Shown: piece by piece, positions 54,370-64,000 of the stretch
Numbering within the stretch: the first letter of the stretch is position 1
How the letters are laid out: every line of letters starts with the position of its first letter
DNA from: Ceratothoa steindachneri
Lineage: Eukaryota > Arthropoda > Malacostraca > Isopoda > Cymothoidae
Direction of reading: 5' to 3'
DNA: 64,000 nucleotides
NCBI GenBank assembly: GCA_963969495.1
Contig: OZ018328.1
Coordinates: 135,138,345-135,202,344 of the forward strand
Program-made: the position numbers and the translations under genes
Notes under the pieces: model-generated
Seen by the model: only the letters and a program-made list of their open reading frames with translations
The model's database searches: none
What the model was told of the DNA's origin: nothing

Positions 54370-55930
54370 AAAGAATTGCTCCATCATTGGCCCCTAAATT
54401 GGCTGTTATTTTTATATTACTTATTCGTCGGAGTTCTTTTCAGGAATGCTGGCTTTCTGCAAATGTCACTCCGATCCCCAAAGGCTCTTCACCATCAATT
54501 CATCCGGAGGAATATAGGCTCATTTCCATTACACCGGCCAGCGTTTGCTGGCCAAATGCATGAATCATTTTCTGAATAATAATAAATTCCTGCCGGAAAA
54601 ACATTTGGGTTTTCCAAAGGGTTTTAGTACTTTTGATGCTCTTCTTTTTATCACCAATGACCTTCAAAGTTTCCTTTATGCCGGTCATGAATCTTGCCTT
54701 GTATCTCTTGATTGTAACTCAGCCTTTGATCGTGTAAATCATAAGGTTCTTTTATTTAAAATTTGATTCCTTGGTGTTGTTATCATTTTCTCGGCAAACT
54801 GGTCGAGGTTTTGACTAACAGAAAGCAGCGTGTGTCGGTTGATAGTAGTTTTAGCTCCTACGGCCCTGTTAATTCTGGTGTACCCAGGGTAGTGTCCTGG
54901 GTCCGCTTCTCTTCATTATTTATACCTCAAGCATTTTTTCTGGGAGTGAGTCGAATATGGTTGCTTATGCTAAGGATACAACTTTGTATGCTGCAATTCC
55001 TACCCCTTTAGAGTCACTGAATTGCTTACTGTGAATATCAACATGATTTTATCCTGGTGGGATGTTTGGGGTATGAAACTTAATTAAAGTAAATCCCATA
55101 GCCTTGTTATTAGTCTATTAAGGACCTTACAACTGCATTACTCTGACATCATTGCCAACTGCGTTGCAGTCCTTAATTGTTCTTCACTGAAATTGCTTGG
55201 TGTTACTTTTGATCCCAAGCTAATATTTGAGCTGCATTTGCACACTGTTGCGTCCTTAATTTGTCAAAAATTTGGTTTGTTGCGTAAGTGCCGACTGATC
55301 TACTTTACAGACAGATTGGTTAGGAATTGTTTTTATTCATTCCTTCTGCCTCATTTTGAATATTGTGATTCTGTCTTCCTTTCTGCATCGTAAAATAATT
55401 TGAAGCTCCTTGCCACAACTTTTAACCAGATTAGTTTTCTGCTACTCGATGGAGTCCTTGACTTATATCTTAAAAATTTGTTCTGATCCTAATTATCTAC
55501 TGCATTACTCTGACATCATTGCCAACTGCGTTGTAGTCCTTAATTGTTCTTCACTGAAATTGCTTGGTGTTACTTTTGATCCCAAGCTAATATTTGAGCT
55601 GCATTTGCACACTGTTGCGTCCTTAATTTGTCAAAAATTTGGTTTGTTGCGTAAGTACCGACTGATCTACTTTACAGACAGATTGGTTAGGAATTGTTTT
55701 TATTCATTCCTTCTGCCTCATTTTGAATATTGTGATTCTGTCTTCCTTTCTGCATCGTAAAATAATTTGAAGCTCCTTGCCACAACTTTTAACCAGATTA
55801 GTTTTCTGCTACTCGATGGAGTCCTTGACTTATATCTTAAAAATTTGTTCTGATCCTAATTATCTACTTCACTGACTGATGCCAGGTCCCAGGTCTCTCA
55901 CGACTGGTTCGTGCTTTTAGGTTGCTCGAG
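54370..55930 (+). pseudogene. LINE reverse transcriptase pseudogene
   Basis: Blocks in order: RIAPSLAPKLAVIF and PEEYRLISITP (about 54370-54535), FLPEKHLGFPKGFSTFDALL (54586-54645), LVSLDCNSAFDRVNHKVLLF (54697-54756, palm motif A with its catalytic Asp), a disrupted SGVPRVVSW...F (54860-54930, motif B), YAKDTTLY (54965-54990, in place of YADD), LLGVTFDPKLIFELHLH (from 55190) and FLLPHFEYCDSVF (about 55345-55383). The last two are repeated by the internal 367-bp duplication. Several frame changes and the altered YADD motif mean no active polymerase. This enzyme would have copied the LINE RNA at the nicked target. Confidence 0.85.
55133..55866. repeat. 367-bp tandem duplication inside the LINE
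   Basis: Copies at 55133-55499 and 55500-55866 each begin CTGCATTACTCTGACATC and end CCTAATTATCTA. I find only two differences: C/T in GTTG(C/T)AGTCC and G/A in GTAAGT(G/A)CCGAC. The copies are far more similar to each other than the surrounding LINE is to its family, so the duplication arose after the LINE had decayed. Confidence 0.95.
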
Positions 55931-56175
55931 TGAATACGATGCAGTTCTCTCGATCTTTCTTTCCTACAGCCGTCGGTCTGTGAAACACTCTGCCTAATGA
56001 TGTCGTTAATTCGGATAATTGTGATGTATTTTAAAGGCAAATTAATGTTTTTCTTCTCTCTTGATATTTATTTTTTCTACTTTTATCGATGTTACGCCGT
56101 TCGTTGGGCCCTGTAAGGTTTTTCGGTTCTGCCGTTTGTCTGTTGGCTTCTAACGGGTCGCATTCATTGACTTTG

Positions 56176-56190
56176 ATAATAATAATAAAA
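56176..56190 (+). repeat. LINE 3' (TAA)n tail
   Basis: GATAATAATAATAAAA marks the 3' end of the LINE. TAA-type tails are typical of I-like and some CR1/Jockey-like elements and differ from poly(A). Confidence 0.7.
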
Positions 56191-56194
56191 TGGT

Positions 56195-57300
56195 AAAGTA
56201 TTGGTACCTAGAGTTAACTGAGAGTACTACTATACAATCAATTTTGCATTAACCCCTACATGGGATCTAGCATCGTTGTGAGAGAGAACACATACTCTTG
56301 GAACTTGTGTCCTTTCCTCGTCACTCTTACCTTAATTAGTCACTTCGTTAAGCATCTAAACTCTTTATGTTTCACAATTTTTGCTTTTTTATCAATTTAA
56401 TCATTACAATAAACCTCTTTTCATTATGTTCGAAAGATTTTCTTCTGATCTTTCCCTTTTATTTTGTTTATTATATGATAATAATCTGTAATACTTGATC
56501 ACTTTTAGATTTCTCTTTAATATTTGTTTTATCATTTCCCTTTTCCTACGAAGTACACCTAACCTGATTAGATTACAGGGTCTGTTTTCTTTTTTATTTC
56601 AGATGAAATAATAAATAAAAATAGCGCTAACATTGATGTCCACTGGAAAAACATTTTATTTTTAAGAAAATCTTGTTTAAACTAACCAATTTTTCATGAA
56701 AATTCAGTCAAAACTAATCGCTGGTGAGAACAAGATTCTCGCATTCACCTAAAAAAATATACCCTTCGGTGGTTTCTGTATGCACTGAACGGACAAATTA
56801 CCACAGTCACAAGTGGATTACTTCGAGATATATGATGCAATGGTCCAAAGAAAAAAGAAGGGCTGGTTGTTTTTTGCTCTTTGGGATAATGCAGATATCT
56901 CCAGTACTGAAGATGTATTCACCCAGAGGGAACCAAAAGAGGGTCGAACTGCTTTTAAAGACTGACTAATAATCTTTTTTTGTATCTTTTTCACATCTAA
57001 TTTGCCTATCATTCACTGTATTTTTTAATTCACTTCACCTAAGTGTCTATGGCCTGGTAGTAGAATATTAATTTGAATAAATTGTCACTTACCGATTTTT
57101 CAAACTCTCATAGTGAATCAGAGAAAAGTTAACTCTTTCTTCAAACCATGATAGTTACTAAGGAAAAATGATCATAAAGCATCCTTTAATTTTTACGCCT
57201 GTTCGGGCACTCGACTTCATTCTGCGTTGCTCACTCCAGCCTTCTCTCGATGATACTAAAGTTCAATTTCAGAAACATTGAGGAACTGAAATCGGGCCAT
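56195..57300. other. non-genic stretch
   Basis: No recognisable feature. The frame at 56724-56969 has no motif. Confidence 0.45.
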
Positions 57301-57311
57301 ATAGACCTGTT

Positions 57312-57740
57312 CTACAGGGGTTTTATACGTAACGAATAAAGGCCATGCGAGAGTACCTCAGCATCTCCTACTTTGGGTAGTTTGGCAATTTTACACCTCT
57401 CCACCTGCCTGGATTTCGCGAGATTAGTAAGGTATCCTGGGCTACGATTTGATACTAGGTCTTCTTCGAAGGCGTTTCTGAGGGTAATGGGGTTTACCTG
57501 TACCACTATGGCTATCGTGGGCATGGCTATTGACAGATCATTTTCAATCTTGGCCTTGACGGAATTCAGGAAGCCGGTATTCCGCTTCTCATTGGTTTTG
57601 ACTATGACAGGCTTAATGTGGATGCCTCTTAGCTACTCCCAAGGAAATGATAAGATTGAAGACGATGCTCAAAGACAAGTCGATAATAGTGAGGTTGCTT
57701 TTAGGCTAGACGTTGAAACCGAGCAAGTCCGCCCCTGTTA
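57312..57740 (-). other. coding-like segment, unrecognised
   Basis: Minus-strand translation is open in pieces through GIHIKPVIVKTNEKRNTGFL, KAKIENDLSIAMPTIAIVVQ and ERCKIAKLPKVGDAEVLSHG, with balanced base composition. The plus strand also holds a 122-codon frame here (57373-57741). The minus-strand reading looks more protein-like (charged, a possible alpha/beta fold) and could be an ORF1-type or other element protein. I do not recognise it. Confidence 0.35.
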
Positions 57741-58029
57741 GTCATTTGCCTTTCTGAGAAGACATATTTAATTTTAATTTGAAAATTAAAGACGAAAGTA
57801 AAGGCTTAACGTTCTTCTCTTTGGTTTTACTCTTTCTTGCCAGTTTTGCAGCGTTGTCAAAAATATTACGTGTAAATATTCATTCCAAGGTGCTTAATTT
57901 GAATAGCTCTAACTTATTCTAACTTATTCTAAAAATTTCTAAATTTAAATCAATGATTTTAAAGAATTTAATTGGCTAAACCTTAGGGAGACTGGTATAA
58001 AGATGATAACCAACCACCAAACCTCTTAG

Positions 58030-58320
58030 GCCTGTGAGCTTTCAACCCATGTTTGGATCAATGTCAATTCCACGAGTATGTTCTCCCAGACACATGGCCT
58101 CTAAACTCACCCGACCTTAGTACAATGGACTATTACGTATGGAGCTTCCTTGAGAGAGAGTTCAATCAACACTCCCATGACATCATTCAATCTCTTCACA
58201 AGTCCGCAATAATAAAGAGGAAGTCAGAAATTGATAAAGAGTATCTGATTCGGGCATGTCAATGCTTCAGACCCCGAAATGAAGCAGTCATTTAGGCTAT
58301 CGGTGGATTCATTGAATAGG
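58030..58320 (+). pseudogene. mariner-type transposase C-terminal relic
   Basis: An 80-codon frame reads EYVLPDTWPLNSPDLSTMDY and YVWSFLEREFNQHSHDIIQS, ending FRPRNEAVI, with GGFIE and a stop just beyond (about 58302-58319). WP.NSPDL..MDYYVW holds the third catalytic acid (Asp) of a Tc1/mariner-superfamily DDD/DDE transposase, and the rest is its C-terminal tail. The first two catalytic blocks were not found upstream, so only the end of the gene remains. It is a different subfamily from the 19-kb and 51-kb elements. Confidence 0.75.
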
Positions 58321-58779
58321 CCTGTAACCTAATATCAATCTACAGCTTATTTATACCGAATTTTCATTTAAATACAGCTTTTCTCTGATCTTCTATGCGT
58401 ATTTTTTTATATTCTTACAATGAGCTCAAATACTGATGAACTCTATATATAAAAACAAATTTCGAATACAAATTCTGCAAGTGGTAACAACCAACACATG
58501 GCTTTCGCCCTATTTAATTTCAGCCTTTCAAAAATCTTTGGAATGCAGATAGAAAGATGCAAAAACCTTGAGTTGCAGATTATATAAGCATATGGACCAA
58601 GAGGAAAAATTTGACATGAATGATCATATGAGACAAGCAACAGAAGCTTTTTTTAAAGGCAAGAGAAAGAAACATTGGAAGACAAAAATTTAAAGGAGAG
58701 CAATTGATGGCAGAATGAAGATAATCCATACTGATAAGACAAAAGTAATGACAAAGGAATATTTTAAAATGTTCCTGTC

Positions 58780-58855
58780 CTGGAATTAAATCCAGGTCTC
58801 CTGATTTCAGGTCAGATGTTCTACCATTAAACCAATCAAACCAAGATATCATTCA
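58780..58855 (-). repeat. tRNA-like sequence (tRNA pseudogene or SINE head)
   Basis: On the minus strand, TTGGTTTAATGGTAGAACAT is a good A box/D-arm, TCTGACCTGAAATCAGGAGA sits where the anticodon arm belongs, and CCTGGATTTAATTCCAGG forms a T-arm-like hairpin with a weak B box. The acceptor ends do not pair, and the T loop is off by one base, so it is not a functional tRNA gene. Confidence 0.55.
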
Positions 58856-58859
58856 CGTC

Positions 58860-60380
58860 AAATATATTGGTTTGCTACTTCCAAGAAAAAATGCAAAATA
58901 TTTCATAATATTTTAGCTATATATATTCATTAACTCCATAAAAGTTTGAAGAAACGCCATTAAAAATGAAGAAGTACGGATACATAGATGAAAGAAAAGA
59001 AGACAAGATGTGACAAGAAAAGATTAGCGCTGAATAATTTCGACATGAGGGAACTTTGGTGTTCTCAACCCTTTTTGCAGCATCCATGACGAAAGAAAAA
59101 CTCGCTATAATATGAAGACATGATTAAAGGAGAAAAGATTTAATTTTACCAAAAAGGAGAATTTCACTTAACAGCTTAAATATCGAAATTTGAAAGCAGT
59201 GTATTTATATTTCATTAACTCAAAAGAGAGTCTGGTTGGCTGAGTAATTGACGTTTATTTATATCTCTAAATGATTGGTTCAATATCGCCTAAGCTACGT
59301 ATTATTTCGATATATTCCTAAAATAAGCACATGGTAAAGAAAGAGACGTATTAATCGAGTAAGCTTCTATTTCCTTTTTTCGAAATACTAAAAGAAGAAA
59401 TTGGATGCGACAGCAGTGAAATGCTGATGGTCAGCGAAGACACGACAAAATGGGGAGGAAAATGAACGGCTGAAATCAGCTTTGTAAAGGGACATTGTAA
59501 TCAGCTCTGATTTCTAAAACGATCTAAGGGAGAAAAGATTTACGCAAAATGAGGAATTAACAGAGCCTCAAATTCCAATCAAACGCAAAAAAATGACCAC
59601 TTATGTTTTGTTTCATCTGTAATGAGCTTGACCAAGCTATCCTTTTTTAATGAACCAATCACAGATTGAGTACAGTAATGCCAAAATTGGGTTTTTCGTC
59701 CCAAATTAGGTTTTATTCATGGTAATTAAAGAAACTGAAAATTTTTACCATTTTCAGATTTTCATTTAGAATGAGCACAGTGGCTGAAATTACAGAAAGC
59801 TTGTTATTAGTCCAGATTTATTTAAATTTAAACTAAAACACAAAAAAAACAAGAGCAAAAAGGAAGGCAACAATGAATTTACATGAGCTGTAGTATTGCA
59901 TTTTCGAATAATTAAAATGGAAATATCATGACTGCGCTCCGTCAACTTAAATTGGTTGCAGTTTAGATGAGAAAAAAGGTAAACAAATGGAGGGTAAAGA
60001 ACAAATGTGGAACAAATTTAAAAGACATAGCTTTTAGTGCAAAGGTTGTATGTGGGTATCTTAATTTATTTAAGAGAAATTAGAATGTTGAATGATGGAT
60101 GGCGATTCGCAATGTAGGGGGGAAAACTAAAGAGAGACTTAATTGTTAATGCCCTATAGTTAAAAACCCATTTCCGGATCGGAACTTGTTGTTATTACGG
60201 AAGGAATTGAGAAAAATGAGAAACTAACAGAGGAGTACATGTGTGAACAACAGGAATAATAATAAAACGGCACTTGTGAGTAAATGTGAGGTAAAAAGAA
60301 GACGAGAGTAGATTGAGTAGGTAAGTGTATATATAGTGTGGTCATGAAAGATGGAGTGAATGTGAATATGATTAGATTGG
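58860..60380. other. non-genic stretch
   Basis: No recognisable feature, although 60000-60380 may be a decayed upstream part of the LINE relic that follows. Confidence 0.4.
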
Positions 60381-60389
60381 TGTGTATAA

Positions 60390-61040
60390 GCTGGGTGCTA
60401 TCTCAGACCATGGAGCCAGTATGCATGGAAGAAATTGTTAGTGCTGTGAGAAGTGTTTAAATTAGAAGGTCAGGTAGAGTAGCTATTATAGTTACTGAGA
60501 AGCAAAAGAGATTTGGTGATTGCTGTGTGTTGGGTCTGTTGGCTGTGCTGTAGGCATTTGAAAGTGAATCAGTGCCTGAGGTCTGATATAATTCTGTGAT
60601 GATGACGATGTATGATAAGGCTAAATAGGGGGGAAAATTTATGCAAGATTCCGCCATGGCTGTTTAAATTTTGCATGAATAGAGTAATGAAAGCATAATG
60701 TATAGAAATGAGGAAATGTGTGCAAGATTGATAAGGAATGTTGATTTATGCTGATGACTTAGTGTTATCGGCTAAGAATGACAGAAATATGGAAATGTTG
60801 ATTAGAGTCCGTGGTATTTTCGTTCAAAAAATCCGAGGTGTTAACTATCTTTACTATAATGTGTGATGCATGATAGTGGTACAGACGAGTCAGAATGCGA
60901 CCACAATACTTTTTTAAAGGTATGAACTTTTCAGGGCGCATCAAAGTGTTGCGAAATCCAAGAACTTGAGAGTGGAGTATACTAGGAAGTTGCGTGGGTT
61001 TATAGTGTTCCCACTATTGATAAATCTGAGTTAGACTAAG
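60390..61040 (+). pseudogene. LINE reverse transcriptase relic (same group as 10.6-13 kb)
   Basis: Plus-strand translation gives PPWLFKFCMNRVMK (60650-60690, the SPWLFN motif B region), LIYADDLVLSAKNDRNMEML (60742-60801, an intact catalytic YADD), GTDESECDHNTF (about 60880) and SVAKSKNLRVEYTRKLRGFI (60945-61004). Order and wording match the C-terminal half of the RT in the 10.6-13 kb LINE, in opposite orientation. The region before 60640 lacks the RT fingers and motif A. GAISDHG near 60395 might be the end of an endonuclease, which would imply an internal deletion. Stops are frequent. Confidence 0.7.
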
Positions 61041-61274
61041 TATGGAATAAGTAAGAAGGATATAGAGTGAAACTGTGTAAAGAGTGAATTGATTTTATGT
61101 AATGAAAGATTGAGAGAGAAGGTGATGCCCGACGATCAATTGAATGATATCTTATGTGATAGGTGGACATGAAATGGGTGGAGGGGCGGTGAAAGGTTGT
61201 GCTTGAAGTCTTCTTCCCAAGGATCAACTCTGAATGGACGAGAAATGACGCTCTCCATAACACCTCATCGCTTT

Positions 61275-61870
61275 TAAGGCCAAGGAGCTTTCCGGTGGTC
61301 TGGTGGGTACGGCGTTGGATTCCCACGCTCGTGTACCGGGTTCAATTCTCGTCGAGAGCGGGGACAAATGTTTCTGCGCTCGGAGGGAGCTAGTCGCCAG
61401 TTAGCAGTGTACAGAGTGGCTACTATGCATTCAGCTCAATCGAAATATGTTCTTACACACATAGACATTCACATGTTGCCTTCTCCTTTTTCAAACAAAA
61501 CCCATCACTCTTCCGTCTATGGAATTCAACAAAGTGTTTTTCGATCCACACTCCCTTGGTGCGGAACTGGTTGGTCTTCCTCGTGCCACGAAGTGTTCCC
61601 ACTCTCACTGGTTGGTTGCACAACACTATACTACCGCTCTCACTGCATTTTTCCCAACGAAGACCGATACGGTAGCCTCTGGCTTTCCAACGATTGTCAT
61701 TCTGATTTTTATGTGAAGTTCATTATCCAGTGGTAGGACCTCGTCACCAATGGAAGGAACCGATAGCTTTGTGCTTGATACTATGATACATAAGGGGCAT
61801 TGATATGCAGCAACCACACTTGTGAGTAAATGGCGATGATGATGGCAATAAAATTTAACGACGAAAATAA
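61275..61870 (+). repeat. long tRNA-derived SINE, copy E (most complete)
   Basis: The head has an A box in TGGTCTGGTGGGTACGGCGT (61296-61315) and a B box, GGGTTCAATTCTC (61338-61350). The body contains CCATCACTCTTCCGTCTATG (61502-61521), and the family tail is CATTCTGATTTTTATGTGAA (61698-61717). After GTGGTAGGACCTCGTCACC it ends in GCGATGATGATGGCAATAAA, a short (GAT)n-like tail. About 590 bp, long for a SINE. Four other copies or fragments in the window share blocks with it, so it is a real family. Frames at 61368-61736 and 61519-61716 are incidental. Confidence 0.75.
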
Positions 61871-61879
61871 TGATTCTCA

Positions 61880-62470
61880 AATAGATGTAAAATAATATGT
61901 TAAAAAATCTCCACCCGAGTCAATACACTTAAAATCTATCTATCACCCAACTATGAAGGAACTAGTTTTTTAGTGACACTAAAATGACTAGGTGGAATCA
62001 ATTCCTAGTAATGGGAGCTATTATTACATTTTATTTGCATAGAGGTATAAAGATTTTCTTCTACTTGCCATTTGAAAACTACCTTCTGGATTGGATACGC
62101 AAATAAGGGATACATTTACATCGGGCGAGATGTAAACAACAAAGGATTACTTTATTGCTTCTAGGGTGCATTAGAAGCAATGTGATTACAAAGGGGAAAC
62201 AATGGGTTAAATTGGTTGTCTGAGAAGAAATAAGTTAAAGTTTTTCAAAGTCTAAATCTAATTGAGAGGATTATGAAAGCTAACATAGTAGTGGAATCTT
62301 CCAATACTATTTGATCCTACCAGAAATACAAAGCCTCTCTCTACATATGCCATTGCATCCGAATAAGGGCACATTATTCTAAAAAAAATTCCGCTCGCCA
62401 TCCTTACCTCACCTCACTCCTGATCATTGCCACGCTAAAAACACCAAAACCCTTTGGGGAAGTTTTATAA
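61880..62470. other. non-genic stretch
   Basis: No recognisable feature. Confidence 0.45.
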
Positions 62471-62473
62471 AAA

Positions 62474-62692
62474 CTTTCAGCCAATTTGTGCTCTTATCGG
62501 TTTATATTCTCTCAGCCAATTTGTGCTCTTCTCGGTTTATATTCTCTCAGCCAATTTGTGCTCTTCTCGGTTTATATTCTTTCAGCCAATTTGTGCTCTT
62601 CTCGGTTTATATTCTTTCAGCCAATTTGTGCTCTTCTCGGTTTATATTTTCTCAGCCAATTTGTGTTCTTCTCGGTTTATATTCTCTTGCAG
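62474..62692. repeat. 35-bp tandem repeat, 6 copies
   Basis: CAGCCAATTTGTGCTCTTCT followed by CGGTTTATATTCTCT repeats at exact 35-bp spacing from 62478 (62513, 62548, 62583, 62618, 62653). Only single-base variants are present. Because 35 is not a multiple of 3 and the unit lacks stops, all three plus-strand frames are open for 70-80 codons, which gives false proteins. Confidence 0.97.
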
Positions 62693-62699
62693 CACCTTC

Positions 62700-63970
62700 T
62701 AATTTAGGTTAGTTCTTTGTACCAATATTGCTGTGATTCAATGGATCTTTCTCTGAAATAAACGTAAATCCACCTAATAGAAATAGTAATATTAAATATT
62801 ATTAAGTAGCACCTCCGTATCAAAGAGATCGTCGTTCCCTTATGTCGTGAAACAATATTTCTGGTGTTTCTAGACCCTCATTCCTAGCCTTTATTGATAC
62901 TAGTTCTCATCACGAAATGAAGACTTCTTTCTTCCCCTTTTCGGGAATAAAGAGATATTTACCCGTCAAGTATATAAAAAGACAACTGAAACAGGTGTAA
63001 CCGAACCTGCTTCATCGATAACTCGGCTTCAAAGGCTTCCCTTAAATGACAATGGTTACCATCCGACACGCCCACCCAACACTGCCTCTCAGGGAAAAGC
63101 ACCTTGATTATTTGGATTAGTTTTATTGACAATAATAATTCATTTCCTTTTGAACTAAAGTATAATTTAGTCCTTATATTTTCCGTCTGCATCATTGCAT
63201 AATGACTTCGGTCTTTTCTTCGTGGCTGAATTCAAATTGAAAGAAGATAGAGTAAGCGTATTCAAAGGTATTAGCATTTCCATCCTAATTCCATTCCGAG
63301 GCATAAATCACATTCCCAGCACCTTTGATACAAAGGAGAAAGTTCCCTTAATTACGTCTAATCTCTATCTCTTTAAGTATAGCATTTGCTAAGCCGTTTA
63401 GAAGCTTTATTCCATTAGCGGATCCCATTTAACCTTTCCCCAAAATGGCTTAAAACTGCTGAGAACATAGCCTTTCTCTCCCTGACCATTCATTCATTTG
63501 TTTAATCGCTTATCTTTCTCTCTTCCACTCTCTCTCCTCTCTCTCTCTCCTGCCACTACCTTCCATCAATCTATCGGATTAATCTCTTCCTGGAGGTGAA
63601 AGCCCTGAGGGTACCTTTCCTTTCTCTGTCTGTTGGGGTATCTGGTAAACAACCCGGAGCTGACCCTAAAAACAAAGGCGAGGTGAGAAGAGGTCGGGGA
63701 AAGGGATGAACGCAGGTGTTAAAACAATTGCCGGTGTGGAGAGGAAAGAAAAGGTCGACAGGGTTTGTTTCCGAAGGTTCTCTAATGGAAGAACATAAAA
63801 GGCAGCTCACATAAGAAGAACCGCTGGATTTTGATTGGAAATTAAGCGAAATAAAGAAAACCAATAAATAATGTGTACGCTTGCCCTAAACACTACTATT
63901 TCTGGGAAACTTATTAGCATTTCTTGTGCGAAACTAACATCCTAACATCTTGAGTACATGTTTACGAAAA
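62700..63970. other. non-genic stretch
   Basis: No gene that I recognise. A CT-rich tract occurs at 63520-63550. The minus-strand frame at 62959-63195 (with CWVGVSDGNHCHLREAFEAE) is of more balanced composition around 63000-63095 and could hold a small exon, but nothing confirms it. Confidence 0.4.
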
Positions 63971-63973
63971 GTG

Positions 63974-64000
63974 CTCTCTCTCTCTCTCTCTCTCTCTCTC
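63974..64000. repeat. (CT)n microsatellite, cut by window end
   Basis: Pure CT tract running to the last base shown; its true length is unknown. Confidence 0.95.

Larger units (their letters stand above)
49260..56190 (+). mobile_element. near-full-length non-LTR retrotransposon, interrupted by two insertions
   Basis: Coding pieces are collinear on the plus strand. They are a leader or N-terminal region (about 49560-49890), LRAGDIHPNPGP (from about 49884) opening ORF2, endonuclease to 50620, linker 50640-51120, RT from 54370 to about 55900, and a 3' end with a (TAA)n tail at 56176-56190. The TAA tail and GDIHPNPGP opening fit the I/Jockey/CR1 superfamily. Two blocks split it: a Tc1 element at 51144-52555 and a repeat-bearing block at 52685-54361. 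Removing both leaves about 3.8 kb, a usual LINE size. Frame changes and stops show it is dead. The 5' limit is uncertain. Confidence 0.85.

Noticed and set aside
62474..62692. Regular direct repeats resembling a CRISPR array
   Set aside because: The repeats are contiguous with no spacers, and the DNA is eukaryotic.
62454..62712. Three overlapping 73-82-codon frames
   Set aside because: Produced by the 35-bp tandem repeat, which is open in every plus-strand frame; not a protein.

Overview
This is AT-rich, intron-scale animal DNA, not bacterial. It has no operons and no long host reading frame. It does have (AT)n, (GAT)n, (ATT)n, (GA)n and (CT)n microsatellites, tRNA-derived SINEs, several non-LTR retrotransposons (LINEs) and Tc1/mariner-type transposons, all in decay. 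The types of LINE and transposase, together with scattered short AACCT/TTAGG words, suggest an arthropod. The LINE at 49-56 kb resembles copies I recall from decapod and copepod genomes, so a crustacean is my best guess. That is inference, not proof.

Layout. 0-10 kb: no gene; two long SINE copies (2.7 and 5.6 kb), three minisatellites (3.4, 4.9 and 5.4 kb) and an AT microsatellite. 10.6-13.2 kb: a decayed minus-strand LINE with endonuclease, linker and reverse transcriptase pieces in order. 13.5-18.5 kb: AT microsatellites and featureless DNA. 18.6-20.3 kb: a dead mariner-related transposon with about 200-bp terminal inverted repeats. 21.0-21.5 and 31.2-31.7 kb: two copies of a dispersed repeat ending in (GAT)n. 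21.7-23.5 kb: a GC-richer block with a LINE ORF1 (Gag-like, zinc knuckles) and its probable 5' leader, minus strand, lacking its ORF2. 23.6-24.4 kb: a Tc1 transposase relic. 24.4-34.7 kb: nearly empty. 34.8-37.0 kb: a 2.2-kb degenerate minisatellite. 37.5-39.9 kb: three SINE pieces. 40.5-43.7 kb: a minus-strand LINE relic, a dispersed duplication and a perfect 95-bp tandem duplication. 48.2-48.8 kb: a 23-bp minisatellite.

48.9-56.2 kb is the most informative stretch. A 5'-truncated fragment of the iron-sulfur scaffold gene ISCU, with one cluster-ligand cysteine changed to serine, lies next to a nearly full-length LINE. That LINE is split by a complete Tc1 element (51144-52555, flanked by TA) and by a 1.7-kb tandem-repeat block (52685-54361, flanked by TGTTTA). 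Its RT region also carries a 367-bp tandem duplication with only two differences between copies. 57-64 kb: a mariner C-terminal relic, a tRNA-like sequence, another LINE relic, a complete long SINE and a regular 35-bp tandem repeat.

No intact host protein gene, true tRNA, rRNA or CRISPR array could be supported. The window reads as a repeat-dominated intergenic or intronic region, and the observations of value concern repeat biology and nested insertions.
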